Assembly: GCA_036946415.1 (NCBI GenBank)
Contig: JAQIJD010000007.1
Location: 109,885-173,884 of the forward strand
Reading direction: 5' to 3'
Source: Sphingomonas_Q fennica_A
Lineage (GTDB): Bacteria; Pseudomonadota; Alphaproteobacteria; Sphingomonadales; Sphingomonadaceae
Length of the DNA: 64,000 bases
Shown here: in pieces, positions 8,510-18,458 of the stretch
Numbering within the stretch: position 1 is the stretch's first letter
Layout of the letters: every line of letters begins with the position of its first letter
The notes under the pieces: generated by a model
The model's database searches: none
Told to the model about the DNA's origin: nothing
Seen by the model: the letters and a program-made list of their open reading frames with translations, nothing else
Translations under genes and position numbers: made by a program

Positions 8510-8728
8510 GGTTCGCGCGGAGACGCGGAGGGGTTCGGCAGCGTCGGCCCACGCTGGCGCCTACGTTCGAATGGGCCTGCGGCCGGACATGGCGGCTGAG
8601 GCGAACCTCAGCTCCGCAGGCTCATCGCGCAAAATCGCGCCCAACGGGCGCTATCGACCCTATAAGACTATCCGCCCCCGCCGCCGCACCCTAAAACCCC
8701 TCCGCGTCTCCGCGCCTCCGCGTGAACC
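8510..8728. repeat. Dispersed inverted-repeat element, family A, copy 1
   Basis: The left arm (8510–8531, GGTTCGCGCGGAGACGCGGAGG) is the inverse complement of most of the right arm (8699–8728, reading CCTCCGCGTCTCCGCGCCTCCGCG and on). Each arm is a run of GCGGAGRC units of about 10 bp. The interior has a GCCTGCGGCCGG core that also occurs in the second copy at 57239–57373. A further half-arm lies at 8771–8797. Together these fill most of the gap between galU and the CysG-like gene; I see no coding or RNA gene in 8491–8852. Confidence 0.75.
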
Positions 8729-8852
8729 AATCGCCGCCGATCCATATCGAAACCGCCCGCCGCGACGCGACACCTCTGCGCCTCCGCGTCTCGGCGCGCA
8801 TCCCATCCGACGCCCCCTCGACAGGCGCCGCCTGCCGCAGGATAGAAGCCCG

Positions 8853-9626
8853 GTGCACAGCCTGCCCGTCTTCCTCCGCCTCGCCGGTCGGCCCGTCGTC
8901 CTGCTGGGGGACGGCGAAGCGGCCGAGGCGAAGCGCCGGCTGATCGTCCGCGCCGGCGGCGTGCCGGTGGGCGAGGATGCGCCGCGCGCAGCCCTTGCCG
9001 TCGTCGCGCTCGGCGACGAGGGCGAAGCGGAAGCGGCGGTCGCGCGGCTCCGGGCGCGGGGGCTGCTGGTCAATGCGGTCGATCGGCCGGCGCTGTGCGA
9101 TTTCACCTGGCCGGCGATGATCGATCGCGATCCGCTGATCGTGGCGATCGGCACCGGCGGCGCTTCGGCCGGGCTGGCCAAGATGGTCCGCCAGCGGATC
9201 GAGGCGTTGCTGCCGTCCGGCATCGGCGCGCTCGCCGCGGCGCTGGGCGCGGCCCGCCCCGCCCTGCGCCGCCGCTTCCCCGAACCGGACGATCGCCGTC
9301 GCGCGCTCGACGCGGCGCTGGCGACGGGTGGCGCGCTCGACCCGTTCGTGCCGCAGGCCGGGGATGCGGTCGATCGCTGGCTCGCCGCGCCGGCTGCGGC
9401 GCCGGCCGGCGGCCTGGTGACGATCCGCCTGCGCTCGGACGATCCCGACGACCTAACCCTCCGCGAGGCGCGGTGGCTGGCCGCGGCCGATCGCGTCCAT
9501 CACGATGCCGCCGTGCCGGCTGCGGTCCTCGATCGCGCCCGCGCCGATGCCGCGCGTATCGCCGGCCCCGCCCCCGCCGATCCCGGCCCCGGCCTGACGA
9601 TCGACCTGCGGAGTGCTGCGGCATGA
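8853..9626 (+). CDS. CysG N-domain protein: precorrin-2 dehydrogenase/ferrochelatase-like
   Basis: The N-terminal part matches the Met8/CysG-N family that oxidises precorrin-2 and inserts iron to make siroheme. It has a Rossmann NAD loop (VVLLGDGEAAEAKRRL), the stretch NAVDRPALCDFTWPA, and GTGGASAGLAKMVR. The protein is 257 residues. Its last 70 or so residues (from about 188) read like a decayed copy of the first part of the SAM-dependent uroporphyrinogen methyltransferase domain (DPDDLTLREARWL), so the CysG C-domain is truncated. The start is a GTG at 8853. It overlaps the next gene by 4 bp (ATGA). Role in sulfite/nitrite reductase cofactor supply is inference. Confidence 0.85.
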   Translation: MHSLPVFLRLAGRPVVLLGDGEAAEAKRRLIVRAGGVPVGEDAPRAALAVVALGDEGEAEAAVARLRARGLLVNAVDRPALCDFTWPAMIDRDPLIVAIGTGGASAGLAKMVRQRIEALLPSGIGALAAALGAARPALRRRFPEPDDRRRALDAALATGGALDPFVPQAGDAVDRWLAAPAAAPAGGLVTIRLRSDDPDDLTLREARWLAAADRVHHDAAVPAAVLDRARADAARIAGPAPADPGPGLTIDLRSAAA

Positions 9627-10585
9627 ACGGCTGGGCGCTGGCGCTGCACCGCGACGGGCGGGTCGAGCCGGTCGATCCGCAGGTCGCCTGCGGCCACCGC
9701 CACGGTGCTGCCTTCCTGTGGGTCCATCTCGACGGGCGCGAGAGCGAGACCAGGGCGTGGCTCCAGCACCACGCCGCTCTGCCCGAAGCCGCGATCACTG
9801 CGCTGACCGCCACCGAGACGCGGCCGCGTTCGGAGGCGATCGGCCGCGGCGCGCTGGTCAACCTGCGCGGTCTCGGCGCGCCCGATGCGACCGGCGGCGA
9901 TCCGCTCGTGTCGATCCGGCTGTGGGCGGAGGAGGGCCGCGTCATCTCCGTCGCCTTCCGCACGATCGACGGCTTCGATCTCTTGCGACACGAGATGGAA
10001 CAGGGCGAGGTGCGCGATCCCGGCGACCTCATCTCGGCGCTGGCGGTGCTCATCACCGCCAAGCTCGATCCGCGCGTCGCCGATCTGGGCGACCTGATCG
10101 ACGAATGCGAGGCGAACCTCGATACCGCCACCCTCTTCGACCAGCGCCGCCGCATCGCCGCCGCCCGCTCCGAGGCGATCGGCTATCGCCGCTTCGTGAT
10201 GCCCCAGCGCGAGGCGCTGGAGCGGATCGCCGCGCTCGACGTCCACTGGCTCGAGGAGAACGACCGGCTGCACCTGCGCGAGGCGGCCGATCGCTGCGCG
10301 CGCATGGCCGAGGAACTGGAGGCCGTGCGCGAGCGCACCGCCCTCCTCCACGAACAATTGACCGACCTGCGCGCCGAACAGATCGAGACGCGCACGCTCG
10401 TCCTCTCGATCGTGGCGCTCGTCTTCCTGCCGCTGACCTTCCTGACCGGCCTGCTCGGCATGAACGTGGACGGCATCCCCTTCGCGCACGAACCCTGGGC
10501 CTTCGCCGGGGTGGTGGCGCTGTGCGCGCTGGTCGCCACCGCGATCACCGCGTACTTCGTCCGCGCCCACTGGTTCTCGCGCTGA
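9623..10585 (+). CDS. CorA/ZntB-family divalent metal transporter
   Basis: A 320-residue inner-membrane channel. The large N-terminal cytosolic domain ends in a long helix (about residues 200–258), followed by two TM helices at the C-terminus separated by the GMN signature (LLGMNVDGIPF). The closest types are ZntB (zinc export or import) and CorA (magnesium/cobalt); the sequence alone does not decide the metal. Coupled to the upstream CysG-like gene by a 4-bp overlap. It is convergent with ppc, with a dispersed repeat between. Confidence 0.92.
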   Translation: MNGWALALHRDGRVEPVDPQVACGHRHGAAFLWVHLDGRESETRAWLQHHAALPEAAITALTATETRPRSEAIGRGALVNLRGLGAPDATGGDPLVSIRLWAEEGRVISVAFRTIDGFDLLRHEMEQGEVRDPGDLISALAVLITAKLDPRVADLGDLIDECEANLDTATLFDQRRRIAAARSEAIGYRRFVMPQREALERIAALDVHWLEENDRLHLREAADRCARMAEELEAVRERTALLHEQLTDLRAEQIETRTLVLSIVALVFLPLTFLTGLLGMNVDGIPFAHEPWAFAGVVALCALVATAITAYFVRAHWFSR

Positions 10586-10594
10586 CGTCTGGTC

Positions 10595-10718
10595 CGCTGG
10601 CGTGGATGCCGCACCAGTCCGCTCCCTACCGGCCACCCAGCGCCAGTATCCTATGGGTGGCCGGGTGGGGGAGTGGGCTGGTGCGGCCCCTGATCGGCGA
10701 AGCCGAATCAGATCCGGG
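10595..10718. repeat. Dispersed inverted-repeat element, family C, copy 1
   Basis: An imperfect inverted repeat: CCGCACCAGTCCGCTCCC near 10610 pairs with GGGGGAGTGGGCTGGTGCGG near 10667–10686, around a centre reading AGTATCCTAT. The same centre (GTATCCT) and arms recur at about 41875–41955. It fills the gap between convergent zntB-like and ppc genes and may act as a transcription end. Confidence 0.65.
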
Positions 10719-13386
10719 CTACCCGCTGTTGCGCAGCGCCGTGGCGATGGCGTTGATCGAAAGCTGAATGCCCTCGCGCACGCGGGGATCGTCCTCGCCC
10801 GCCCGGTGCCGGCGGATGAGTTCGATCTGGAGGTGGTTGAGCGGCTCGATATAGGGCAGCCGCAGCCGCACCGACGCGTCGAGCGCGGCATTCTTCTCCA
10901 AGAGGCGCGACTGGCCGGTGATCGCCAGCAGCCGGTCGTGCGTCGTCCGCCAGCCGTCGCGGATGCGGGCGAAGATGGCGTCGCCGGCGGCGCGATCCTC
11001 GACCAGCGCCAGATAGCGTTCGGCGATGCCCATGTCGGACTTGGCCAGCACCATCTCCAGATTGCCCAGCGTCGCCTGGAAGAAGGGCCAGCGCTCCGCC
11101 ATCGCCCGCAGCAGCCCGTCGTCCTCGAACCGCCCGAGCGCATGGCCGACGCCATACCAGCCCGGCAGCATCACCCGCGCCTGCGCCCAGCTGAACACCC
11201 AGGGGATGGCGCGCAGATCCTCGATCCGGTCGGACTTGGTGCGGCTGGCGGGGGCGCGATCCGATCTTGAGGTCGGCGATCTCGGCGATCGGCGTGAACT
11301 GGCGGAAGAAGGTGCGGAAGCCGTCCGTCTCGTAGACCAGCGCGCGAAAGGCGGTGAACGCATCGCCCGATAGCGTGCGCATGGCGGCGAAGAAGCGGTC
11401 GGCGTCGGCCGGCGGCACCGCCCCGCCGTCGAGGCTGGCGAGCAGCGTGGCAGAGGCCATCGTCTCGAGATTGGCGGCGGCGCTTTCGCGCGTGCCATAT
11501 TTGGCGGCGATCACCTCGCCCTGTTCGGTGATGCGGATGCGGCCCTGCACCGTGCCCTGCGGCTGGGCGAGGATGGCGTGGAAGGCGGAGCCGCCGCCGC
11601 GCCCCACCGCCCCGCCGCGGCCGTGGAACAGCTGCATGGTGATGCCGGCCGCGGCGAACACCTCGGCCAGCGCGCGCTCGGCCTCGTGCAGGCTCCACAC
11701 GGAGGTCAGGTAGCCGCCGTCCTTGTTGCTGTCCGAATAGCCGACCATCACCTCCTGATGGCCGCGTGCGCCGCAGACGGCTGCCACCTCGGGCAGCGCG
11801 AACCAGTCCGCCATCACCTGCGGGCCTCGTTCCAGATCGCCGATCGTCTCGAACAGCGGCACGATCATGATGTCGGCCTCGGGCGGATCGTCCGCCCGCC
11901 ACAACCCGGCTTCCTTCAGCAGGATCGCCACCTCCAGCATGTCCGATACGGTCGACGCCTTGGAGATGATGTACGTGGTGATCGACTGGCGGCCGTAGCG
12001 GCGATGCGCCGCCGCCGCGGCGCGGACGATGGCGAGTTCGGACGCGGTCTCCTCGCCCCACGCCTGATAGGGGCTGGCGAGCAGCCGGCCGTGCGCCAGT
12101 TCGGTGCGCAGCAGGGCGACGCGCGCCGCCTCGTCCAGCGCCAGATAATCGGCCTCGACGCCGGCGCCCTTCAGCAATTCCGCCACCACCCGTTCGTGGA
12201 CGTCGCTGTTCTGGCGCAGGTCGAGTGTCGCGAGGTGGAAGCCGAACGTCTCGACCGCGCGGATCAGCCGGCCGAGCGCGCCGGCCGAGGCCAGCATCCC
12301 CTGGCCCGCCCCCGCCAGCGCATGGGCCAGCGCGACCAGATCATCGCGGAAATCCTCCGGCGCGGCATAGGCTTCGGCCTCGTGTGCGGGCGGGCGGGCG
12401 GGGTTCCTGCCGGTGATCGCACGATAGGTGGCGGCAAGGCGCGCGTAGAGGCCGGTGACGGCGCGGCGATAGGGTTCGTCGGCGCGGGCGGGGCTGGGAT
12501 CGTCGCCGGCCGCCGCCAGCGCTTCGACCGCGGGCGTCACCTCCGCCAGTTCGCTGGAGATGGAGAGCTGGCCACCCAGCGCGTGCGTCAGATCGAGGTA
12601 GTGCGCCAGCACGGTCTCGGCCGAACGGGCGAGGCCGTGGGCGAGCGTCTCGGCGGTCACGTTGGGGTTGCCGTCGCGATCGCCGCCGATCCAGTTGCCG
12701 GGGCGCAGGAAGCTGCGCGGCCGCGCGCCCAGCGCCCGTTCCCATCGCGCGTAGAGGGCGGGGAGGACGGGGAGCAGGCTGTCGCGCAGGTAGGAGAGCG
12801 CCGTCTCGATCTCGTCGGCCACGAACAGCCGCTCGCGGCGCAGCGGGCGGGTCTGCCAGAGCAAAGCGATCTGGCGGGTGATCGCCTCGTCGATCACCTC
12901 GCCGTCGGCGGTCTCGCTGGCGCCCGTGTCCTTCTGGCGCATCAGATCGGCGATGCGGTTGCGATGGTCGATGATGCTCTTGCGGCGTACCTCGGTCGGA
13001 TGCGCGGTCAGCACCGGGGCGATCAGCGCGCCGTTCAGCAGATCGAGCGCCGCCGCCCTGTCGATCCCGTCCGCCGCCAGCCGGTCGAGCGCGGTCGCCA
13101 GATCGACATGCGTCTCGGCGGCCACGCCCTGCCGGTCCTCGGCGAGGTTGGCGAGCATCGAGAACAGCATGAAGCCGCGGGTGAAGGCGAGCGTATCGTC
13201 CAGGCTCAGGGCATCCAGCCCGGTGTCGACGCCCTCGCCTGGCGCCACCCCGCGCGCGCGATCGACTGAGGCGGCGCGGATATATTCGATCCGCTTGAAC
13301 AACTGGTCGCCGCCATAGGCGCGGATGACGTCGCCCAGCAGGCGGCCGAGGAAGCGGATGTCGGGATTCTGGACGAGTGTAGCCAT
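10719..13386 (-). pseudogene. ppc: Phosphoenolpyruvate carboxylase, frameshifted
   Basis: PEP carboxylase adds bicarbonate to PEP to make oxaloacetate, the main anaplerotic route. The frame from the ATG at 13386 reads about 710 family-like residues, including the catalytic-His segment VLTAHPTEVRRK and the loop FHGRGGAVGRGGGS. Homology breaks after DLKIGSRP and resumes in another frame (ASRTKSDRIEDLRAIPWVFSW) to a normal C-terminus (ATALRNSG). One extra C (plus-strand G5 at 11250–11254; four would restore the frame) explains it. With that correction the protein would be about 888 residues. Either a true recent mutation or a sequencing error; the rest of the gene shows no decay. Confidence 0.93.
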
Positions 13387-13452
13387 GGGTCGATGCTGCA
13401 CCGCAACGCAGCGCGGCGCAACGCCCTGTTCGAGCGAAGCGGCGATCCCTAG

Positions 13453-14384
<932 letters not shown>

Positions 14385-14388
<4 letters not shown>

Positions 14389-15152
14389 GCCTCAACCTCG
14401 CCGGCATCGCCGCCATCTACCGGTTCGAGATGGAGCGCACCTTCCGCACCATCGCCCAGTCGATCGCGACGCCCGTCATCTCGACCGCGCTCTATTTCGT
14501 GGTGTTCGGGGCGGCGATCGGCAGCCGCATGGCGCCGGTCGACGGCATTCCCTACGGCGCCTATATCGTGCCGGGGCTGATCCTCCTGTCGATCATGACG
14601 GAAAGCGTCGCCAACGCGTCCTTCGGCATCTATCTGCCGAAGTTCACCGGCACGATCGGCGAGATATTGTCCGCGCCGCTGTCTCCGTCCGAGATGGTGC
14701 TGGGCTATGTCGGCGCCGCCGTCACCAAATCTTTGATGGTGGGGGCGGTGACGCTGTGCGTCGCGCGGCTGTGCGTGCCGTTCACGATCCTCCATCCCTT
14801 CGCGATGATCGGCCTGTTCGTGCTGATCGCGCTCGCCTTCTCGCTGTTCGGCTTCATCCTGGGGCTGCTCGCCAACAGTTTCGAGCAATTGCAGATCGTG
14901 CCGCTGCTGATCCTCAACCCGCTCGGCTTCCTGGCCGGCACCTTCTATTCATTGAAAATGCTGCCCGAACCGTGGGGCACGATCGCGCTGTTCAACCCGC
15001 TGGTCTATCTCGTCAGCGGCTTCCGCTGGACCTTCCACGGCGTGGCGGACGTCGGCATCGGCACCAGCATCGGCCTGATCCTCGCATTCCTGGCGGTGTG
15101 CAGCCTGATCGTCGGCTGGATCGTGCGGACGGGGTATCGGCTGAAGGGGTGA
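14385..15152 (+). CDS. ABC-2 type exporter, permease subunit
   Basis: A 255-residue integral membrane protein with about six TM helices, in the DrrB/NodJ-like ABC-2 family. The conserved ABC-2 stretches are FNPLVYLVSGFRW near the end and ILNPLGFLAGTFYSL before it. It pairs with the ATPase just upstream through an ATGA overlap. The dimeric complex probably exports a lipid, polysaccharide or drug; nothing nearby fixes the substrate. Confidence 0.93.
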
Positions 15153-15166
15153 GGCAGGAGGAAAGA

Positions 15167-15291
15167 CGTTCGTCCTGAGTAGCCGCTGAGCCTGTCGAAG
15201 CGGCGTATCGAAGGACCGTTGTCGCTCCGGACCGTGCTTCGATACGGGGCTTCGACTTCGCTCAGCCCCTACTCAGCACGAACGGTTTTTT
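15167..15291. repeat. Dispersed inverted repeat, family B, ending in T6
   Basis: The left arm CGTTCGTCCTGAGTAGCCGC (from 15167) pairs imperfectly with the right arm that ends CTACTCAGCACGAACGG at 15285. Internal segments TGTCGAAG and GTATCGAAGGAC are also mirrored. Elements of this sequence type are widespread between genes in sphingomonads (recall, not checked). Six Ts follow at 15286–15291, so it may serve as a terminator between the convergent ABC permease and HNH genes. Confidence 0.8.
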
Positions 15292-15297
15292 GCCATC

Positions 15298-15864
15298 CTA
15301 CGCATCCAGCTCGACATCCCAATAGAGCCAGTCGCGCCAGCTCTGGTGGAGGTAGCCGGGCGGGAAGGAGCGGCCGTTTTCCTGCAATTGCCAGCTCGTC
15401 GGGCGATAGGGTGCCTCCATCAGCGCCATGCGCGCTTGCGCCGGGGTGCGGCCGCCCTTGCGGAGGTTGCACGGCGCGCAGGCGGTGGACACATTCTCCC
15501 ACGTCGTCCGCCCGCCCTGGGCGCGCGGCACGACGTGATCGAAGGTGAGATCGTGCGGACTGCCGCAATATTGGCAGAGGAAGCGATCGCGCAGGAACAG
15601 GTTGAAGCGGGTGAAGGCGGGATGCTGCGAAGGCTTCACATATTGGCGGAGCGCAATGACCGAGGGCAGTTTCAGCGCCCGCGTCGGGCTGTGCACTTCG
15701 CGTTCGTAATGGGCGACGATGGCGACGCGTTCGAGGAACACCGCCTTCACCGCCGTCTGCCACGGCCAGAGGCTGAGCGGATAGTAACTGAGCGGCGTGT
15801 AATCGGCATTGAGGACCAGTGCCGGGCAGCCATCGGGATGTCGGATCAGATCGGGATGATACAT
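15298..15864 (-). CDS. HNH endonuclease family protein
   Basis: A 188-residue protein with an HNH nuclease domain at about residues 100–150: zinc Cys pairs CQYC and CAPC, the DHVVPRAQGG β-hairpin with its catalytic His, and WENVSTAC. The N-terminus (LVLNADYTPLSYYPLS) is that of the widespread chromosomal HNH group, not of a toxin or restriction enzyme. These proteins are common singletons next to gluQ in sphingomonads; their substrate is not known. The start is an ATG with no strong upstream signal. Confidence 0.92.
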   Translation of the reverse strand: MYHPDLIRHPDGCPALVLNADYTPLSYYPLSLWPWQTAVKAVFLERVAIVAHYEREVHSPTRALKLPSVIALRQYVKPSQHPAFTRFNLFLRDRFLCQYCGSPHDLTFDHVVPRAQGGRTTWENVSTACAPCNLRKGGRTPAQARMALMEAPYRPTSWQLQENGRSFPPGYLHQSWRDWLYWDVELDA

Positions 15865-16007
15865 GGAACGCGCCGGGCCTCCGCTCTTGCCGCGGAACCC
15901 GCTTCACCGCCCGTCGCCCGGCCCGTCGCACTCGGCATCCGGGGCCGGCCGGCCCCTGGTTCCGCGACACCCCGGCTAGCCGCCATGGGTGACGGGGGCA
16001 TGACAGC

Positions 16008-16868
16008 ATGACCGGAGACTCGCGGTCAAGCCCCCCGCGCTTCGTGACGCGCTTCGCCCCCAGCCCGACCGGCCGGCTGCACGGGGGCCACGCCTTTTCC
16101 GCGCTGATGGCGTTCGATGCGGCGCGCGCGGCGGGCGGGCGCTTCGTTCTGCGGATCGAGGACATCGATCCCGGCCGCGCGCGCGAGGCGCATGTCGCGG
16201 GCATCGTCGAGGATCTGGCGTGGCTGGGGATCGTGCCGGACGGGCCGGTCGTCCGCCAGTCGGCGCGGCTGCCGCTCTATGCGGCGGCGCTCGACCGGCT
16301 GAAGGCGGCGGGGCTCGTCTATCCCTGCACCTGCACGCGCGCCGACATCGCCGCCAGCGCCACCGCGCCGCACGGGCCGGAGGGGGCGCTCTATCCCGGC
16401 ACCTGCCGCCGCCGCCCGGCCGATACCGCCCGCCCGCATGCGTGGCGGCTGGACATGGCCGCCGCCGTCGCCGCCGCCGGGCCCCTGTGGTGGGAGGATG
16501 CCGCTGCCGGACGCATCGCCGCCGATCCGCTGGCATTGGGGGACGTGGTGCTGGCGCGCAAGGACGCGCCCGTCTCCTACCATCTCGCCGTCACCGTCGA
16601 CGATGCCGCGCAAGGCGTGACGGAGGTGATCCGCGGCACCGACCTGTTCGCCGCGACGCACGTCCACCGCCTGTTGCAGGCGCTGCTGGGCCTGCCCGTG
16701 CCGCGCTGGCGCCACCATCCGCTGCTGACCGGGCCGGACGGCCGCCGCCTCGCCAAGCGCGACGGGGCGCCGTCGCTTGCGGACCTGCGCGCCAACGGGG
16801 CCGACCCCGCCGCGATCGTCGCGGAACTTCGTGCGGCGGCCATTGGCCTTCGCGTCGCGACCCCCTAA
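16008..16868 (+). CDS. gluQ: Glutamyl-Q tRNA(Asp) synthetase
   Basis: A paralogue of the GluRS catalytic domain without the anticodon-binding part. It attaches glutamate to the queuosine at position 34 of tRNA(Asp). The 286-residue length fits. The class I HIGH-like motif is in APSPTGRLHGGHAFSAL and the KMSKS-like motif is RLAKRDGA. Zinc-binding cysteines appear in YPCTCTR and YPGTCRR. The ATG at 16008 follows ATGACAGC. It lies 9 bp before the HIG1 gene and divergent from the HNH gene. Confidence 0.92.
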   Translation: MTGDSRSSPPRFVTRFAPSPTGRLHGGHAFSALMAFDAARAAGGRFVLRIEDIDPGRAREAHVAGIVEDLAWLGIVPDGPVVRQSARLPLYAAALDRLKAAGLVYPCTCTRADIAASATAPHGPEGALYPGTCRRRPADTARPHAWRLDMAAAVAAAGPLWWEDAAAGRIAADPLALGDVVLARKDAPVSYHLAVTVDDAAQGVTEVIRGTDLFAATHVHRLLQALLGLPVPRWRHHPLLTGPDGRRLAKRDGAPSLADLRANGADPAAIVAELRAAAIGLRVATP

Positions 16869-16877
16869 ATAGGGGCC

Positions 16878-17102
16878 ATGCAGACCTTCCTCTTCATCCT
16901 CGTCGTGCTGCTGGCGATCGGCGCGCTCGTCTCGCTCGTGCGCGGCGTCATCATCTTCATGACGACGACGCGGGAGGACATCATGTCCGGATCGGTCAGC
17001 CAGTCCGGCCTGCGCCAGAACCGGATGATGTGGCGGCGCGTGCAATTCCAGGCAGCGGCGGTGCTGGTGGCGGCGCTGCTGATGTGGCTGGCCCGGCCCT
17101 GA
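16878..17102 (+). CDS. HIG1-domain twin-TM protein
   Basis: A 74-residue membrane protein with two TM helices (about 5–30 and 52–72). The loop between them (MMWRRVQFQA) resembles the R-x-x-x-Q motif of HIG1 (hypoxia-induced gene 1) proteins. Members associate with cytochrome oxidase or respiratory supercomplexes in mitochondria and alphaproteobacteria; its exact job here is inferred. It follows gluQ closely, with AATAGGGGCC before the ATG. Confidence 0.82.
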   Translation: MQTFLFILVVLLAIGALVSLVRGVIIFMTTTREDIMSGSVSQSGLRQNRMMWRRVQFQAAAVLVAALLMWLARP

Positions 17103-17174
17103 TCGTCCCAAGCGGAACTTAATCCAGGGAAACAAAAGCCACTCCCAAGCATTTAGCGTTCGGGAGGGGCTTTG

Positions 17175-18458
17175 ATGACGACGATCCGGGAGGCGGTGGA
17201 AGACCGCCGCGAAGACGACGTTTCCGTTCGCTTCGCAGCGACGCGCGCATTGAGCGAGGCCATCGCCGCTCCGCTGTCCGATGCGGACGCGACCGTCCAG
17301 CCGATGCCCGACGCATCGCCGGCGAAATGGCATCTGGCGCACACGACCTGGTTCTTCGAGACGTTCGTGCTGCGCGATCACGTCGCCGGCTATACGGCGT
17401 TCGATCCGCGCTTCGCCTATCTGTTCAACAGCTATTACGAAGCGGAGGGCGCCCGCCACGCGCGCGACCGGCGCGGCATGCTGACCCGGCCGGCGCTGGC
17501 CGACATCCTCGACTGGCGAACCCACGTGAACGCGCGGGTGGCGGACGCGCTGCCCGGCCTGCCGCCTGCCGCGCGCGATCTGGTGGCGCTAGGCATCCAG
17601 CATGAACAGCAGCATCAGGAACTGATGCTGACCGACCTGCTGGCGCTGTTCGCCGAGAACCCGCTCGATCCGGCGGTGTGGGATCACCCCCGCCCCGCCC
17701 CTGCCGCCATGCCCGGCCCGATCGGCTGGCGCGACGGGCGCGAGGGCATCGTCGATATCGGCGACGACGGCGCCACGGACTTCGCCTTCGATTGCGAGGG
17801 GCCGCGCCACCGCGCGCTGCTCCACCCCCACGCGCTGGCCGACCGGCTCGTCACTAACGCCGAATGGCGCGCCTTCATCGACGACGGCGGCTATCGCGAC
17901 CCCGCCCTGTGGCTGGCGGACGGCTGGGCCTGGGTGCAGCGCGAGCGGATCGAGGCACCGCTCTACTGGCGGCGCGACGGCGCCGGCGGCTGGGCGGGCT
18001 TCGCGCTCGACGGGCTGCACCCGCTCCACCCCGCCGCCGCCGTCACCCACGTCTCGCTCTACGAGGCGGATGCCTTCGCCCGCTGGGCCGGCGCGCGCCT
18101 GCCGACCGAGGCGGAGTGGGAAGCGGCCGCCGCGGGCCTCGATCCCACGGCCGGCAACCAGCTCGATGCCGCGGGGCCAGTCCGTCCGCGCGCCGCCAGC
18201 CGATCGGGCAGCACCGCGCAGATGTTCGGCGATTGCTGGCAATGGACGGCGAGCGCCTACCTCCCCTACCCCGGCTTCCGCCCCGCCGCGGGGGCGGTGG
18301 GCGAATATAACGGCAAGTTCATGAGCGGGCAGGCGGTGCTGAAAGGCGCCAGCTGCGCCACGCCGCGCGGCCATTCGCGCGCCTCCTACCGCAACTTCTT
18401 CTATCCCCACCAGCGCTGGCAATTCACCGGCGTCCGCCTCGCCAAGGATATTGCCTGA
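17175..18458 (+). CDS. egtB: Ergothioneine biosynthesis sulfoxide synthase EgtB
   Basis: A non-heme iron enzyme that joins trimethylhistidine (hercynine) to a thiol donor with O2, forming the C–S bond of ergothioneine. The 427-residue protein has an N-terminal DinB-like domain with iron-ligand candidates His53/His56 (KWHLAHTTWFF) and His143/His147 (HEQQHQEL). The C-terminal FGE-sulfatase domain ends SYRNFFYPHQRWQFTGVRL. The ATG at 17175 follows GGGAGGGG. The stop overlaps the egtD start. No egtA, egtC or egtE is nearby, so the sulfur donor (cysteine or γ-glutamylcysteine) cannot be told from context. Confidence 0.93.
   Translation: MTTIREAVEDRREDDVSVRFAATRALSEAIAAPLSDADATVQPMPDASPAKWHLAHTTWFFETFVLRDHVAGYTAFDPRFAYLFNSYYEAEGARHARDRRGMLTRPALADILDWRTHVNARVADALPGLPPAARDLVALGIQHEQQHQELMLTDLLALFAENPLDPAVWDHPRPAPAAMPGPIGWRDGREGIVDIGDDGATDFAFDCEGPRHRALLHPHALADRLVTNAEWRAFIDDGGYRDPALWLADGWAWVQRERIEAPLYWRRDGAGGWAGFALDGLHPLHPAAAVTHVSLYEADAFARWAGARLPTEAEWEAAAAGLDPTAGNQLDAAGPVRPRAASRSGSTAQMFGDCWQWTASAYLPYPGFRPAAGAVGEYNGKFMSGQAVLKGASCATPRGHSRASYRNFFYPHQRWQFTGVRLAKDIA

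Noticed and set aside
8510..8797. CRISPR-like array
   Set aside because: The repeats are inverted and unequal with no regular spacers and no cas genes nearby.
11578..13269. Long open frame (563 codons) on the plus strand inside ppc
   Set aside because: It is antisense to a clear PEP carboxylase and its translation is Arg/Gln/Gly/His-rich with no family pattern. High-GC genomes produce such frames opposite real genes.
15865..16007. Possible tRNA between HNH and gluQ
   Set aside because: No acceptor-stem pairing or T-loop (GGTTCGANTCC) found; just a divergent promoter region.
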